Origin: Nocardioides psychrotolerans
GTDB taxonomy: Bacteria; Actinomycetota; Actinomycetes; Propionibacteriales; Nocardioidaceae
Direction of reading: 5' to 3'
Length of the DNA stretch: 53,949 nucleotides
NCBI RefSeq assembly: GCF_900113685.1
Contig: NZ_FOQG01000022.1
Coordinates: 1 to 53,949 of the forward strand
A program made the translations under genes and the position numbers. Shown here piece by piece: positions 9,144 to 17,414 of this stretch. Each line of letters opens with the position of its first letter. The stretch's first letter is position 1. A model generated the notes under the pieces. It was not told where the DNA came from, searched no databases, and saw nothing but the letters and a program-made list of their open reading frames with translations.

Positions 9144-10084
9144 CCGACAGCCGCCACGACGGCACCCCGGAGGAGGGCACTGCTGAGGACCTCACCGCCG
9201 ACGTCTGGACCTCGGCAGGGGAGTCGCTGCCCGGGCTCGCCCGGGTCGCGGCCTACGCCGCACTGCACACGACCGAGTGGGGGGTGAAGACCTCCGCCAG
9301 GGCGTGGCTGCGCGTCGGCAGGGCGGTCACGCACCCCGACGAGGCCGCCTCGCTGGCCCGTGATGCCAGCAAGGCCATGGTCGTCGTGGGCGACCTGGCC
9401 CGCTCGGTCTCCTCCGGCACCCCCGTCGCGAAGGCGCTGATGTCGGCGAGTGAGTCCCTCGGCGGACTGGTCGAGGCCAGCAGCACCGAGACCGCCAACG
9501 GTCACGTCGTGTCGTCGGGCCCACCGCAGGCCAGCCTGCGCGAGCTCGGCCAGCAGCTGCTCGACCGCTCCCGCGACGTGTGGAACACCGACGAGGGTCA
9601 CCCGGCCTACGAGCGGATCCTCACCGAGCTCGCCCCCGACGAGGCGCGGATCCTGATGCTGCTCCTCACCGGCGGTCCGCAGCCCAGCGTCGACGTCCGC
9701 ACCGGCGGCCCCATCGGGATGGTGAGCAGCCAGCTGATCGCGCCCGGCCTGACGATGATCGGCGCCCGCTCCGGGGTCAGGTACGTCGACCAGGTGCCGG
9801 CCTACCTCAACAACCTCTTCCGCCTCGGCCTGGTGTGGTTCTCCCGGGAGGCGCTGCGTGATCCCATGCCCTACCAGGTCGTCGAGGCTCAGCCCGACGT
9901 GCTCGCGGCGATGCACTCGGTGAAGTTCGCCAAGGTCGTGCGCCGCAGCATCCACCTGACCCCGTTCGGCGAGGACTTCTGCAAGACCTGCCTGGTCGAG
10001 GAGGAGACGCTCGCGGTGGCGGCCTTCCCCGAGCACGGCGTGCCACCCGAGGTCGCCGACCCGCGCGACCCCGCCCCGGGGTGA
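9140..10084 (+). CDS. Abi-alpha (DUF4393)-like protein
   Basis: This 314-residue soluble protein has a C-terminal half resembling the Abi-alpha/DUF4393 family: HPAYERILTELAPDEARIL, then YLNNLFRLGLVWF, then a final SIHLTPFGEDFCKTCL. These three blocks (proximal helix, winged-helix-like segment, LTPFG end) occur in order in that family. The N-terminal third is alanine-rich helix. GTG 9140 overlaps the DUF445 stop by 4 bp. Abi-alpha was named from abortive-infection proteins, but most chromosomal members have no proven phage role. The pairing with a membrane DUF445 protein suggests a shared complex. It faces the histidine kinase gene across 18 bp. Confidence 0.65.
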   Translation: MTDSRHDGTPEEGTAEDLTADVWTSAGESLPGLARVAAYAALHTTEWGVKTSARAWLRVGRAVTHPDEAASLARDASKAMVVVGDLARSVSSGTPVAKALMSASESLGGLVEASSTETANGHVVSSGPPQASLRELGQQLLDRSRDVWNTDEGHPAYERILTELAPDEARILMLLLTGGPQPSVDVRTGGPIGMVSSQLIAPGLTMIGARSGVRYVDQVPAYLNNLFRLGLVWFSREALRDPMPYQVVEAQPDVLAAMHSVKFAKVVRRSIHLTPFGEDFCKTCLVEEETLAVAAFPEHGVPPEVADPRDPAPG

Positions 10085-10102
10085 GTGCTCCGGACCGAGG
10101 GC

Positions 10103-11578
10103 TCAGCAGGCGAGCAGCTTGATGGTGAACACCGAGCCGTCGTGGGTGCCGCCCGCGTGGCCGACCTCGCCGTTCTGCGCACGGGCGAGGGTCTTCACGA
10201 CGTAGAGCCCGAGGCCGGTGCCGCTGGCGACGGCGTCATTCGCGCGCGCGAACTCCTGGAAGAGCCGGTCGGTGAACTCCTCGGGCACCCCCTCGCCGTG
10301 GTCGACGACGTCGATGCACACCAGCTCTTCCTCGGCGCGCACGTGGATCGAGTACGGCGCCGCGCCGTACTTGTGGGCGTTGCTGAGGAGGTTGGTGAGC
10401 ATCTGCTCGAAGCGCAGCGGGTCCGCGCGCACCGAGCGGGTGTCCTCGACGGAGACCTCCACGTCGTAGCGGTCGGCGATCGCGCCCTCGATGATCGTGC
10501 GCGGGTCGACGACCTGCATGTCGATGCGCAGCGTCCCGCGCTGGATCTGGGCCGCGGTGAGCAGGTCGGCGGTGATCGAGTCGAGGATCCGCGCCTGCCG
10601 CGCGACCGAGCCCATCAACCGGTCGCGCTGGGCGTCGTTGATCTCGGCCGACTCCCAGCCCATCGTCTCGGCGATGCCGCAGATCACCGCGACCGGGCCG
10701 CGGATCTCGTGGGCCGTGGTCGCGATCGCCCGCCGCAGGAGGCCGACGTCCTCGGCACCGGAGTCGAGGTAGACCAGCACCGACCAGCCCGTACGCCGGA
10801 GCGTCGCCCGCACGCGGCCGCCGTCGACGTCGACCTCGAACGACGCGTCGGAGTCGAGGCGGTGGAAGGAGACGAGCTGGGAGAGCTCGGCCGCCGTCAT
10901 GCTCAGCGGCATGCCGATCGAGGCGGCTCCGAGCAGCCGCAGCGCCATGCCGTTGGCGTGCATGATGCGGAAGAGCGGCTCGTCGGCCAGCTCGATGATG
11001 CCGTAGGGCGCGAGCTCCATCGCCTCCCAGGCCGAGATGTGCGCGCGAGATTCGACGGGCGCCTGGGCGCCGGGCGGGGCTTCCGGGACGGTGGCCTTCG
11101 TTGACATGGTGGGCCTCTCTGCCAGGGTCTCGGCCTGGACGGCGCGGCTGCTGCTGGGGACCACGGACAGCGTCCGGGCGGGCTTGCGGGATTCACCCGA
11201 GGCGATGTCACGGACGTAGTCGAGGATCGTGGTGAGAGGAGCGCCCTTCTGGACGTAGCCGTCGGCCCCGGCGGCGACGGCCCGGGCCGACATCTGCTGG
11301 GCGCCGAAGCCGGAGAGCACGACGATCTTGGCCGTGGGGCACAGGCGACGGATCGTCGGCAGTGCCTCGATGCCGTCCATCACCGGCATCGCCAGGTCGA
11401 GCAGGATCACGTCGGGACGGTGGGCCCGGACGACCTCGATGCCCTCACGCCCGTCGCCGGCCTCGGCGACCACCTCGAAGCCGCCCCGCGTCAGCGCGAG
11501 CCTCAGGAGCTCGCGCAGGTCGGGGGTGTCGTCGATGATCACGACGCGTCGTGGCCGGGTGGTGGCGAGTGCGCTCAT
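10103..11578 (-). CDS. Receiver-histidine kinase fusion protein
   Basis: This 491-residue protein has an N-terminal receiver domain (residues 10-125) with acidic pocket D16/D17, phosphoacceptor D61 (LLDLAMPVMDG), S89 and K111. A low-complexity linker and a PAS-like segment (about 180-275) follow. The C-terminal HisKA/HATPase core has H-box TTAHEIRGP (H290), N-box LTNLLSNAHKYG, G1 DHGEGVPEE and G2 GTGLGLYVVKTLA. All catalytic motifs are intact. It has no membrane segment and no output domain. Its ATG overlaps the TGA of the upstream membrane sensor. An internal ATG at 11107 (Met158) has its own AGAGAGG 6 nt upstream, so the kinase half may also be made alone. Confidence 0.9.
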   Translation of the reverse strand: MSALATTRPRRVVIIDDTPDLRELLRLALTRGGFEVVAEAGDGREGIEVVRAHRPDVILLDLAMPVMDGIEALPTIRRLCPTAKIVVLSGFGAQQMSARAVAAGADGYVQKGAPLTTILDYVRDIASGESRKPARTLSVVPSSSRAVQAETLAERPTMSTKATVPEAPPGAQAPVESRAHISAWEAMELAPYGIIELADEPLFRIMHANGMALRLLGAASIGMPLSMTAAELSQLVSFHRLDSDASFEVDVDGGRVRATLRRTGWSVLVYLDSGAEDVGLLRRAIATTAHEIRGPVAVICGIAETMGWESAEINDAQRDRLMGSVARQARILDSITADLLTAAQIQRGTLRIDMQVVDPRTIIEGAIADRYDVEVSVEDTRSVRADPLRFEQMLTNLLSNAHKYGAAPYSIHVRAEEELVCIDVVDHGEGVPEEFTDRLFQEFARANDAVASGTGLGLYVVKTLARAQNGEVGHAGGTHDGSVFTIKLLAC

Positions 11579-12159
11579 GGTGAAGGCCTTTCGGGGGGAA
11601 GGTCGGCCGGGGCGCTGCGGAGCAGCTGGATGGCGAAGTGCTCGCTGCCGAGCAGGTTGGTGATGATGCGGCTGGCGCTGTCGATCGAGGTCGTCAGGGC
11701 CGCGTTGGCCTTCACGGTGTCGTCGAGGTCGAGCGCCATCTTGGCGACGACGAGGCCCTGGAGGACGCTGTCGTTGAGCTCGAGGGCCTGTTGCTCCCGC
11801 TGGCGCAGGTCCTCGAAGAGCTGGGCGCCCTGCATGAGCGAGGAATAGTTGCGACGCAACGTCCAGTAGTAGACCGCGACGGCGGCTCCGACGATGTCCC
11901 AGATCGCCAGCGGCCAGCTCCAGGCGGCGCGCATGGCCAGGCCCTGTTCGTCGGCGAGGCCCAGAGACGGCAGCAGCATGTGCACCGGGTGGCTGCCGTG
12001 GTGCACCGCGCAGGTGAAGAAGATGGCGGCGGTCGCGGCACCGAGCGGGTTGGTGCGCAGCTGGTTGCTGCGCGCCAGCGGGACGACGATGGCCAACGCG
12101 ATGAGCAGGTAGGCGAACGCGATGACCGTGTTGGCCACCAGGCCGATCTGCCAGGTCAT
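11575..12159 (-). CDS. Three-helix membrane sensor resembling the ethylene-receptor domain, with degenerate HisKA_3 motif
   Basis: This 194-residue protein has three membrane helices (about 7-28, 40-63, 80-100), then a helical cytoplasmic part. Helix 1 reads IAFAYLLIALA and helix 2 contains C50 and H54 (CAVHH), the same CxxxH spacing as the Cu(I) ligands Cys65/His69 of plant ETR1; Tyr17 aligns with ETR1 Tyr32, while ETR1 Asp25 is Asn10 here. Extra His residues are 53, 57 and 60. After helix 3, QALELNDSVLQGL matches the HisKA_3 pattern ELHD but with N129 in place of the phosphoacceptor His, and no ATPase domain follows. It probably senses a ligand and passes the signal to the coupled kinase. 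The ETR1 similarity is my reading of motifs, untested by search. Confidence 0.7.
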   Translation of the reverse strand: MTWQIGLVANTVIAFAYLLIALAIVVPLARSNQLRTNPLGAATAAIFFTCAVHHGSHPVHMLLPSLGLADEQGLAMRAAWSWPLAIWDIVGAAVAVYYWTLRRNYSSLMQGAQLFEDLRQREQQALELNDSVLQGLVVAKMALDLDDTVKANAALTTSIDSASRIITNLLGSEHFAIQLLRSAPADLPPERPSP

Positions 12160-12803
12160 GAGGTTCCTTCCGGTCGACGGCGCCCGGCGCCGAGCAGGTG
12201 CACGCACGTGCCGACCACGAGCAGCTCCCAGCCGGCACAGGCCAGGTCCCACGGGCCGACGGCCTCGGGGGTCGGCATCAGTCCGCCCGGGAGCCCCCAC
12301 ACGCGGGTGGTCAGCCACAGGGCGAGGATCGCGCTGTTCCCGACGATGCCTGCGACCAGCAGGCGCGGGGTGCACCACGTGGTGACCAGCGCCGCCCAGG
12401 TCAGCTGCCCGAGCGCGGCCAGGGTGAAGAACAGGCCGAAGAGGGGGTGCTCGGCGAGGTGGTGGGGACCGGCCGCGGCGTGGATGGCGGCCGCGGCGCC
12501 GCTGGCGAGGCAGGCAAGCCGTAGGGCTCCGGGCAGGACGCCGCCGTGCTCGTGAGCGGGCGAGCGCCGCGAGCGCGGGGATGGAACCGTCGTGCGTGGC
12601 AGGGTGAGGGTGCCGGAGGCGACCGCGTGGCGCAGCGCGAGGACCCGCAGGTCGTGGTGGTCGCGGGGGACGACCGGCTCGGCGCGGAACCGGCCGAGGG
12701 CGTGCGGGAGCAGCACCACGGCCAACGTGAGCAGCCCTCCCACGACCAGTGCGTAGTGCACGGTGTGCGCAAGCATGCCAGCGCCGGTAGACATTGCTGT
12801 CAC
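12156..12803 (-). CDS. Polytopic membrane protein, His-rich helix motif
   Basis: This 215-residue protein has roughly five membrane segments. One reads AAAIHAAAGPHHLAEHPLFG followed by LFFTLAALGQL. The paired His and Glu at a helix mouth are conserved-looking and could bind metal or heme, but no family is certain. The start GTG 12803 was chosen because GGGAGGG (plus-strand 12811-12817) lies 7 nt upstream; ATG 12794 would have a 16-nt gap. Its TGA overlaps the next ATG, making it the first gene of a coupled three-gene operon with the sensor and the receiver-kinase. A possible -10 TACCGT lies at 12853-12858 (minus). Confidence 0.7.
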   Translation of the reverse strand: MTAMSTGAGMLAHTVHYALVVGGLLTLAVVLLPHALGRFRAEPVVPRDHHDLRVLALRHAVASGTLTLPRTTVPSPRSRRSPAHEHGGVLPGALRLACLASGAAAAIHAAAGPHHLAEHPLFGLFFTLAALGQLTWAALVTTWCTPRLLVAGIVGNSAILALWLTTRVWGLPGGLMPTPEAVGPWDLACAGWELLVVGTCVHLLGAGRRRPEGTS

Positions 12804-12953
12804 CGTCGTTCCCTCCCCACGCCGCCTCCCCCGGCAGCGTGCTCCGCTCTTCACGGTAAGGGAAGGTGCTCGGGAACGGGTGGCCTTTTTCTAAAAGTCG
12901 TTCCGGAACCCACTCAGGGGTCTGGTCCGGGCGCCAGGGCCGAAATTCCTAAA

Positions 12954-12974
12954 GTTGAGTGGAACAGACTCAAC
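12954..12974. promoter_or_regulatory. HAIR inverted repeat, HspR operator
   Basis: GTTGAGT-N7-ACTCAAC is a perfect inverted repeat differing from the HspR/HAIR consensus CTTGAGT-N7-ACTCAAG only in its outermost pair. It lies 53 bp before clpB, a classical HspR target in Streptomyces and mycobacteria. HspR itself is not in the window. Confidence 0.9.
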
Positions 12975-12986
12975 TCTGCGAACGTT
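12961..12986 (+). promoter_or_regulatory. SigH-like promoter of clpB (GGAACA-N16-CGTT)
   Basis: GGAACA at 12961-12966 and CGTT at 12983-12986, 16 bp apart, match the mycobacterial SigH consensus GGAAYA-N16/17-CGTT. The -35 lies entirely inside the HAIR spacer, so HspR binding would cover it. The predicted start is near 12993. Confidence 0.6.
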
Positions 12987-13027
12987 GTGCCAGGCAGCAG
13001 AGTCCGCACGCACGTCAAGGAGAAGCC

Positions 13028-15622
13028 ATGAGCCAGTTCGGCGCCGACAAGTTCACGACCCGCAGCCGCGAGGCGATCGAGGCCGCCCAGCTGTTGGCCA
13101 CGACCGCCGGCAACAGCACCACCGAGCCGCTCCACGTCCTCGTCGCGCTGCTGCGCCAGGACGACGGGATCGCCCGCAACCTGGTGACGAAGGCCGGCGT
13201 CGACGCGGCCACGCTCACCGCCCGCGCCGAGACCGCCCTGGAGGCGCTGCCCAAGGCCAGCGGCGCCACCGTCCAGCAGCCTGCCGCCTCCGCCGCCCTC
13301 ACCCGGGTTCTCGCCGCCGCGCTCGACCTCGCCCGCGACAGGTCGGACGACTACGTCGCGACCGAGCACCTGCTCATCGCGGTCGCGGGCACGGCGAGCC
13401 CGGCCCAGACCCTCCTCACCGACGCGGGCCTCACCGAGGCGGGGTTGCGCGAGGGGCTCACCGCCGTCCGCGGCAACCGTCGGGTCACCAGCCAGGACGC
13501 CGAGTCGACGTACGAGGCGCTCGAGAAGTACTCCGTCGACCTCACCGCCGCCGCCGAGGAGGGCCGGCTCGATCCGGTGATCGGCCGCGACGCCGAGATC
13601 CGCCGCGTCGTGCAGGTGCTCTCGCGCCGGACGAAGAACAACCCGGTGCTGATCGGCGAGCCCGGCGTCGGCAAGACCGCCGTCGTCGAGGGCCTCGCGC
13701 AGCGCGTCGTCGCAGGCGACGTTCCCGACTCCCTCAAGGGCCGCCGGGTGCTCAGCCTGGACCTGGCCGCGATGGTGGCGGGCGCGAAGTACCGCGGCGA
13801 GTTCGAGGAGCGGCTCAAGGCCGTCCTGGAGGAGATCAAGGACGCCGGAGGGCAGGTCATCACGTTCATCGACGAGCTGCACACCGTCGTCGGGGCCGGA
13901 GCGGGCGGGGACTCCGCGATGGACGCCGGCAACATGCTCAAGCCGATGCTGGCGCGCGGCGAGCTGCACATGATCGGTGCCACGACCCTGGACGAATACC
14001 GCGAGCGGATCGAGAAGGACCCCGCGCTGGAGCGTCGCTTCCAGCAGATCTTCGTCGGTGAGCCGACGGTCGAGGACACCATCCAGATCCTGCGCGGCAT
14101 CCAGGAGAAATACGAGGCGCACCACGGCGTCCGCATCACCGACGCCGCTCTGGTCGCCGCCGCCACGCTGTCCGACCGCTACATCACCGGTCGCCAGCTG
14201 CCCGACAAGGCCATCGACCTGATCGACGAGGCCGCGTCCCGGCTGCGCATGGAGATCGAGTCCTCCCCGGAGGAGATCGACCAGCTGCGGCGCCGGGTGG
14301 AGCGGCTTAAGATGGAGGAGTTCGCCCTCGCGAAGGAGTCCGACGCTGCCTCCGTCGACCGGCTCGAGCGGCTGCGTGCCGACCTGGCCGACCACGAGGA
14401 GGAGCTGCGCGGCCTCGAGGTGCGGTGGGAGCAGGAGAAGTCGTCGCTCGAGGGCGAGGGCGAGCTGCGCCGCCGCCTCGACACCGTGCGCGTCCATGCC
14501 GACAAGCTGATGCGCGAGGGCAGGCTCGACGAGGCCAGCGAGATCCTCTACGGCCAGATCCCCGAGCTGGAGCGCAAGCTCCACCAGGTCGAGGCCGACC
14601 AGTCCTCCACGCTCGAGCCGATGGTCGGCGAGCAGGTGGGTGCCGAGCAGATCGCCGACGTGGTCGAGGCGTGGACCGGCATCCCGACCGGGCGGATGCT
14701 CGAGGGGGAGACCGCCAAGCTGCTGCGGATGGAGGAGGTCATCGGCGAGCGGCTGATCGGCCAGGAGGACGCCGTACGCGCGGTGAGCGACGCCGTACGA
14801 CGCTCGCGTGCCGGCATCGCCGACCCGAACCGACCCACCGGCTCCTTCCTCTTCCTCGGCCCCACCGGCACGGGCAAGACCGAGCTGGCCAAGTCGCTGG
14901 CCGACTTCCTGTTCGACGACGAGCGCGCGATCGTGCGCATCGACATGAGTGAGTACGGCGAGAAGCACTCCGTCGCGCGGCTCGTCGGCGCCCCTCCGGG
15001 CTACGTCGGCTACGACGAGGGCGGCCAGCTCACCGAGGCCGTGCGGCGTCGCCCCTATGCCGTGGTCCTGCTCGACGAGGTCGAGAAGGCGCACCCCGAG
15101 GTGTTCGACGTGCTGCTCCAGGTGCTCGACGACGGCCGGCTCACCGATGGCCAGGGACGCACGGTCGACTTCCGCAACACGCTGCTGATCCTCACCAGCA
15201 ACCTGGGCTCGCACTACCTCGTCGACCCCACCCTGGACACGGACACGAAGCGCGAGGCCGTGCTCGCGACCGTGCGGGCGAGCTTCAAGCCCGAGTTCCT
15301 CAACCGGCTCGACGAGATCGTGCAGTTCGAGGCACTCTCCCCCGAGGCGCTGACCCACATCGTCGACCTGCAGCTCGCGCTGCTCGAGCACCGGCTCGCC
15401 GTGCGCCGGATCAACATCGAGGTCAGCGACGCCGCCCGCGCGTGGCTGGCGGAGACCGGCTACGACCCGGCCTACGGCGCCCGTCCGCTGCGTCGCCTGA
15501 TCCAGAGCGCCATCGGTGACCCGCTCGCCCGGCTGCTCATCGGCGGGGAGGTCGTCGACGGCGGCACCGTGCGGGTCGACCTGGCAGACGGGGGCGGGCT
15601 GGCCCTCGCCGTGGCCGCATGA
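13028..15622 (+). CDS. clpB: ATP-dependent disaggregase ClpB
   Basis: This 864-residue protein has an N domain with two Clp-N repeats (residues 1-150), a first AAA+ domain with Walker A GEPGVGKTAVVEG near residue 211 and Walker B ITFIDELHTVVGAG, a middle coiled-coil (about 410-520) that distinguishes ClpB from ClpA/ClpC, and a second AAA+ domain with GPTGTGKTELAKS near 612 and VVLLDEVEKAHPEVF. No ClpP-binding IGF loop is expected or seen. It works with DnaK/DnaJ/GrpE to rescue aggregates. AAGGAG lies 5 nt before the ATG. Regulation is by the HAIR operator and overlapping SigH-like promoter upstream. Confidence 0.98.
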   Translation: MSQFGADKFTTRSREAIEAAQLLATTAGNSTTEPLHVLVALLRQDDGIARNLVTKAGVDAATLTARAETALEALPKASGATVQQPAASAALTRVLAAALDLARDRSDDYVATEHLLIAVAGTASPAQTLLTDAGLTEAGLREGLTAVRGNRRVTSQDAESTYEALEKYSVDLTAAAEEGRLDPVIGRDAEIRRVVQVLSRRTKNNPVLIGEPGVGKTAVVEGLAQRVVAGDVPDSLKGRRVLSLDLAAMVAGAKYRGEFEERLKAVLEEIKDAGGQVITFIDELHTVVGAGAGGDSAMDAGNMLKPMLARGELHMIGATTLDEYRERIEKDPALERRFQQIFVGEPTVEDTIQILRGIQEKYEAHHGVRITDAALVAAATLSDRYITGRQLPDKAIDLIDEAASRLRMEIESSPEEIDQLRRRVERLKMEEFALAKESDAASVDRLERLRADLADHEEELRGLEVRWEQEKSSLEGEGELRRRLDTVRVHADKLMREGRLDEASEILYGQIPELERKLHQVEADQSSTLEPMVGEQVGAEQIADVVEAWTGIPTGRMLEGETAKLLRMEEVIGERLIGQEDAVRAVSDAVRRSRAGIADPNRPTGSFLFLGPTGTGKTELAKSLADFLFDDERAIVRIDMSEYGEKHSVARLVGAPPGYVGYDEGGQLTEAVRRRPYAVVLLDEVEKAHPEVFDVLLQVLDDGRLTDGQGRTVDFRNTLLILTSNLGSHYLVDPTLDTDTKREAVLATVRASFKPEFLNRLDEIVQFEALSPEALTHIVDLQLALLEHRLAVRRINIEVSDAARAWLAETGYDPAYGARPLRRLIQSAIGDPLARLLIGGEVVDGGTVRVDLADGGGLALAVAA

Positions 15623-15670
15623 GTCGCCCCGTGGTGAGGGTGTGACCAGGGCGCTGGTGGAATGGGTGCC

Positions 15671-16699
15671 ATGAGCGACAAGCCCCTCGAGCGACCACGC
15701 CAGGTCACCTTCGCCGCCGCCCTGATCATGGGTGGGTCGGCGCTGATCGTGGCGTCGGTCTTCGAGCGGATCGCGGGGCTCGGCACCCTCGAGACCCAGC
15801 AGACGATCGACACCTTCCTCTCCGAGCCCCCGGGCGACGGACTGGGCCTCTCGGCCACGTCGGTGGAGACGATCCTGCGGGTCCTCTCGATGGTCGCCGG
15901 CGCCACGGCGACGGCGACCGCGATCCTCGGCTTCCACGTGCTCAAGCGCACCAGGAGCGCCCGGCTCGGACTCGCCGTGCTGGCCCTGCCGCTGTTCATC
16001 AGCGGCATGGCCGTCGGCGGGTTCCTCGCCTCGCTCGTCGTCGCGTCGTCGGTGATGCTGTGGTTCCAGCCGGCCAAGGACTGGTTCGACGGCGTCGTAC
16101 GACGACCCGCCGACGCCGAGCGCACCGTCGGGCCCGGCGCCGGCAGGGCCGGGCAGCACGTCGCGCCGCCCCCGCCGCCGACCGGGCCTCGCGCGGTGCA
16201 GGGCTTCGGTTCGGCCCCCTCGGCTACTGCGACGCTGCCTGCCCGCCACCAGGCGTCCGCACCCGAGCGACCGGCCGCGCGTCCGAGTGCCGTGCTCTGG
16301 GCGTGCCTGGTGACGTGGTCCGTCTGCGGTCTCGGCATGATCTTCATGGCGCTCAGCGTGCTCACCCTGATCGCTGTGCCTGATCTGGTCTTCGACGAGA
16401 TCGACCGGCAGAGCCCCGACCTTGCCGCGGAGGGGCTCTCGCGCTCCTCGATCATCACCGGCACCTACGTCAGTGCCGCCGTCGTGCTGCTGTGGGGTGC
16501 AGCCGCCGTGACCTTCGCGGTGCTGGCATTCCGGCGGACGGCCTGGGGGCGCACGGCCCTGATGATCTGCGCCGGCGTGGCCGGCGTGGTCTGCCTCGTC
16601 GGGTCGCTGTTCAGCATCGTGCTGGCCCTGCCGTTCGTCGCCTGCACGGCCACCTTCGCGCTGCTGATGCGACCCGAGGTGCGCGCCTGGTTCGCCTGA
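15671..16699 (+). CDS. Integral membrane protein, unknown function
   Basis: This 342-residue protein has two groups of membrane helices. Helices at about 12-30, 65-90 and 100-125 precede a proline/alanine-rich spacer (about 135-205) with a run of prolines; a second group covers about 210-340. The halves look loosely paralogous (each has a helix pair with an intervening short loop). I do not recognise the family. ATG 15671 is preferred over ATG 15662, but neither has a strong ribosome site. The next gene, also a helix-rich protein with a proline-rich lead, follows by 37 bp and may be related. Confidence 0.7.
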   Translation: MSDKPLERPRQVTFAAALIMGGSALIVASVFERIAGLGTLETQQTIDTFLSEPPGDGLGLSATSVETILRVLSMVAGATATATAILGFHVLKRTRSARLGLAVLALPLFISGMAVGGFLASLVVASSVMLWFQPAKDWFDGVVRRPADAERTVGPGAGRAGQHVAPPPPPTGPRAVQGFGSAPSATATLPARHQASAPERPAARPSAVLWACLVTWSVCGLGMIFMALSVLTLIAVPDLVFDEIDRQSPDLAAEGLSRSSIITGTYVSAAVVLLWGAAAVTFAVLAFRRTAWGRTALMICAGVAGVVCLVGSLFSIVLALPFVACTATFALLMRPEVRAWFA

Positions 16700-16736
16700 G
16701 GGTGCTCCGGCTGGGGTGGTGTGGTTGAGTTTTCGC

Positions 16737-17384
16737 ATGAGTGACCCGAACTTCCCCTCGGCCGACAACCCCTACGGCACCCCGCCGGCGAGCCCGAATC
16801 CCTATGGGCAACCGGCCGGCGAGCCGTCCTACGGCCAGCAGCCGCCGCCGCTGGCCGCCCCGGCGCCCTACGGCCAGCAGCAGCCCTACGGCGCCCCGAC
16901 CGGAGACCCGGACAAGCGCCCGGGCACCGTCACGGCCGCCGGGATCGTGGCGATCGTGATGTCGACGATCTCGTTGCTGCTCTTCCTCGTCGTGACGGCC
17001 GCAATCTTCGTCGCGCGTGACGACGTCGAGGACACGATCAACGACGAGCTGGCCAACCAGCAGGGCATGGGCGACATCTCCGCCGGAGACCTCACCGCCG
17101 TGGTGCTCGCGGTCATGGTGGTCTTCGTCGTCTGGTCGGTCAGCGCCATCGTGCTCGGCATCCTCACCCTCAAGCGTCGCAACTGGGCGCGGATCATGCT
17201 CGTGGTCTCCTCGGCCGTCACCGCGCTGTTCAGCCTGATCGGCATCACCTCGGGCGTCTCGGCCCTCACGCTCATCGCGGCCGTCGCCGTGATCGTGCTG
17301 CTCTTCACCGGCGGCGCCAACCAGTGGTTCGCCAAGCGCCAGCCCGACCAGCTGCCGACCGGCACGTCGCAGCCCTGGGGCTGA
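16737..17384 (+). CDS. Membrane protein with NPYG-rich N-terminus
   Basis: This 215-residue protein opens with about 65 residues rich in Pro, Gly, Tyr and Gln containing repeats such as NPYG, SYGQ and PYGQ, a disordered cytosolic lead common in actinobacterial DUF4190-like proteins. Three or four helices follow: IVAIVMSTISLLLFLVV, VVLAVMVVFVVWSVSAIVLG, and a pair near 160-200. The amphipathic loop between helices 1 and 2 is acidic. Function is unknown. It shares orientation and style with the gene upstream and converges on the aminotransferase gene across 30 bp. Confidence 0.7.
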   Translation: MSDPNFPSADNPYGTPPASPNPYGQPAGEPSYGQQPPPLAAPAPYGQQQPYGAPTGDPDKRPGTVTAAGIVAIVMSTISLLLFLVVTAAIFVARDDVEDTINDELANQQGMGDISAGDLTAVVLAVMVVFVVWSVSAIVLGILTLKRRNWARIMLVVSSAVTALFSLIGITSGVSALTLIAAVAVIVLLFTGGANQWFAKRQPDQLPTGTSQPWG

Positions 17385-17414
17385 TGGTCGGGGGCGGCCA
17401 TCACGCCGCCAGCC

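Noticed and set aside
9140..10084. Calling the DUF445/Abi-alpha pair a defence system
   Set aside because: No nuclease, toxin or other defence genes are near and the family name alone is not evidence, so it is kept only as an open question.
12914..16768. A 1284-residue minus-strand open frame
   Set aside because: It lies antisense to clpB and a membrane gene, is rich in Asp/Arg/Gly/Leu without any motif, and reflects GC-rich codon bias.
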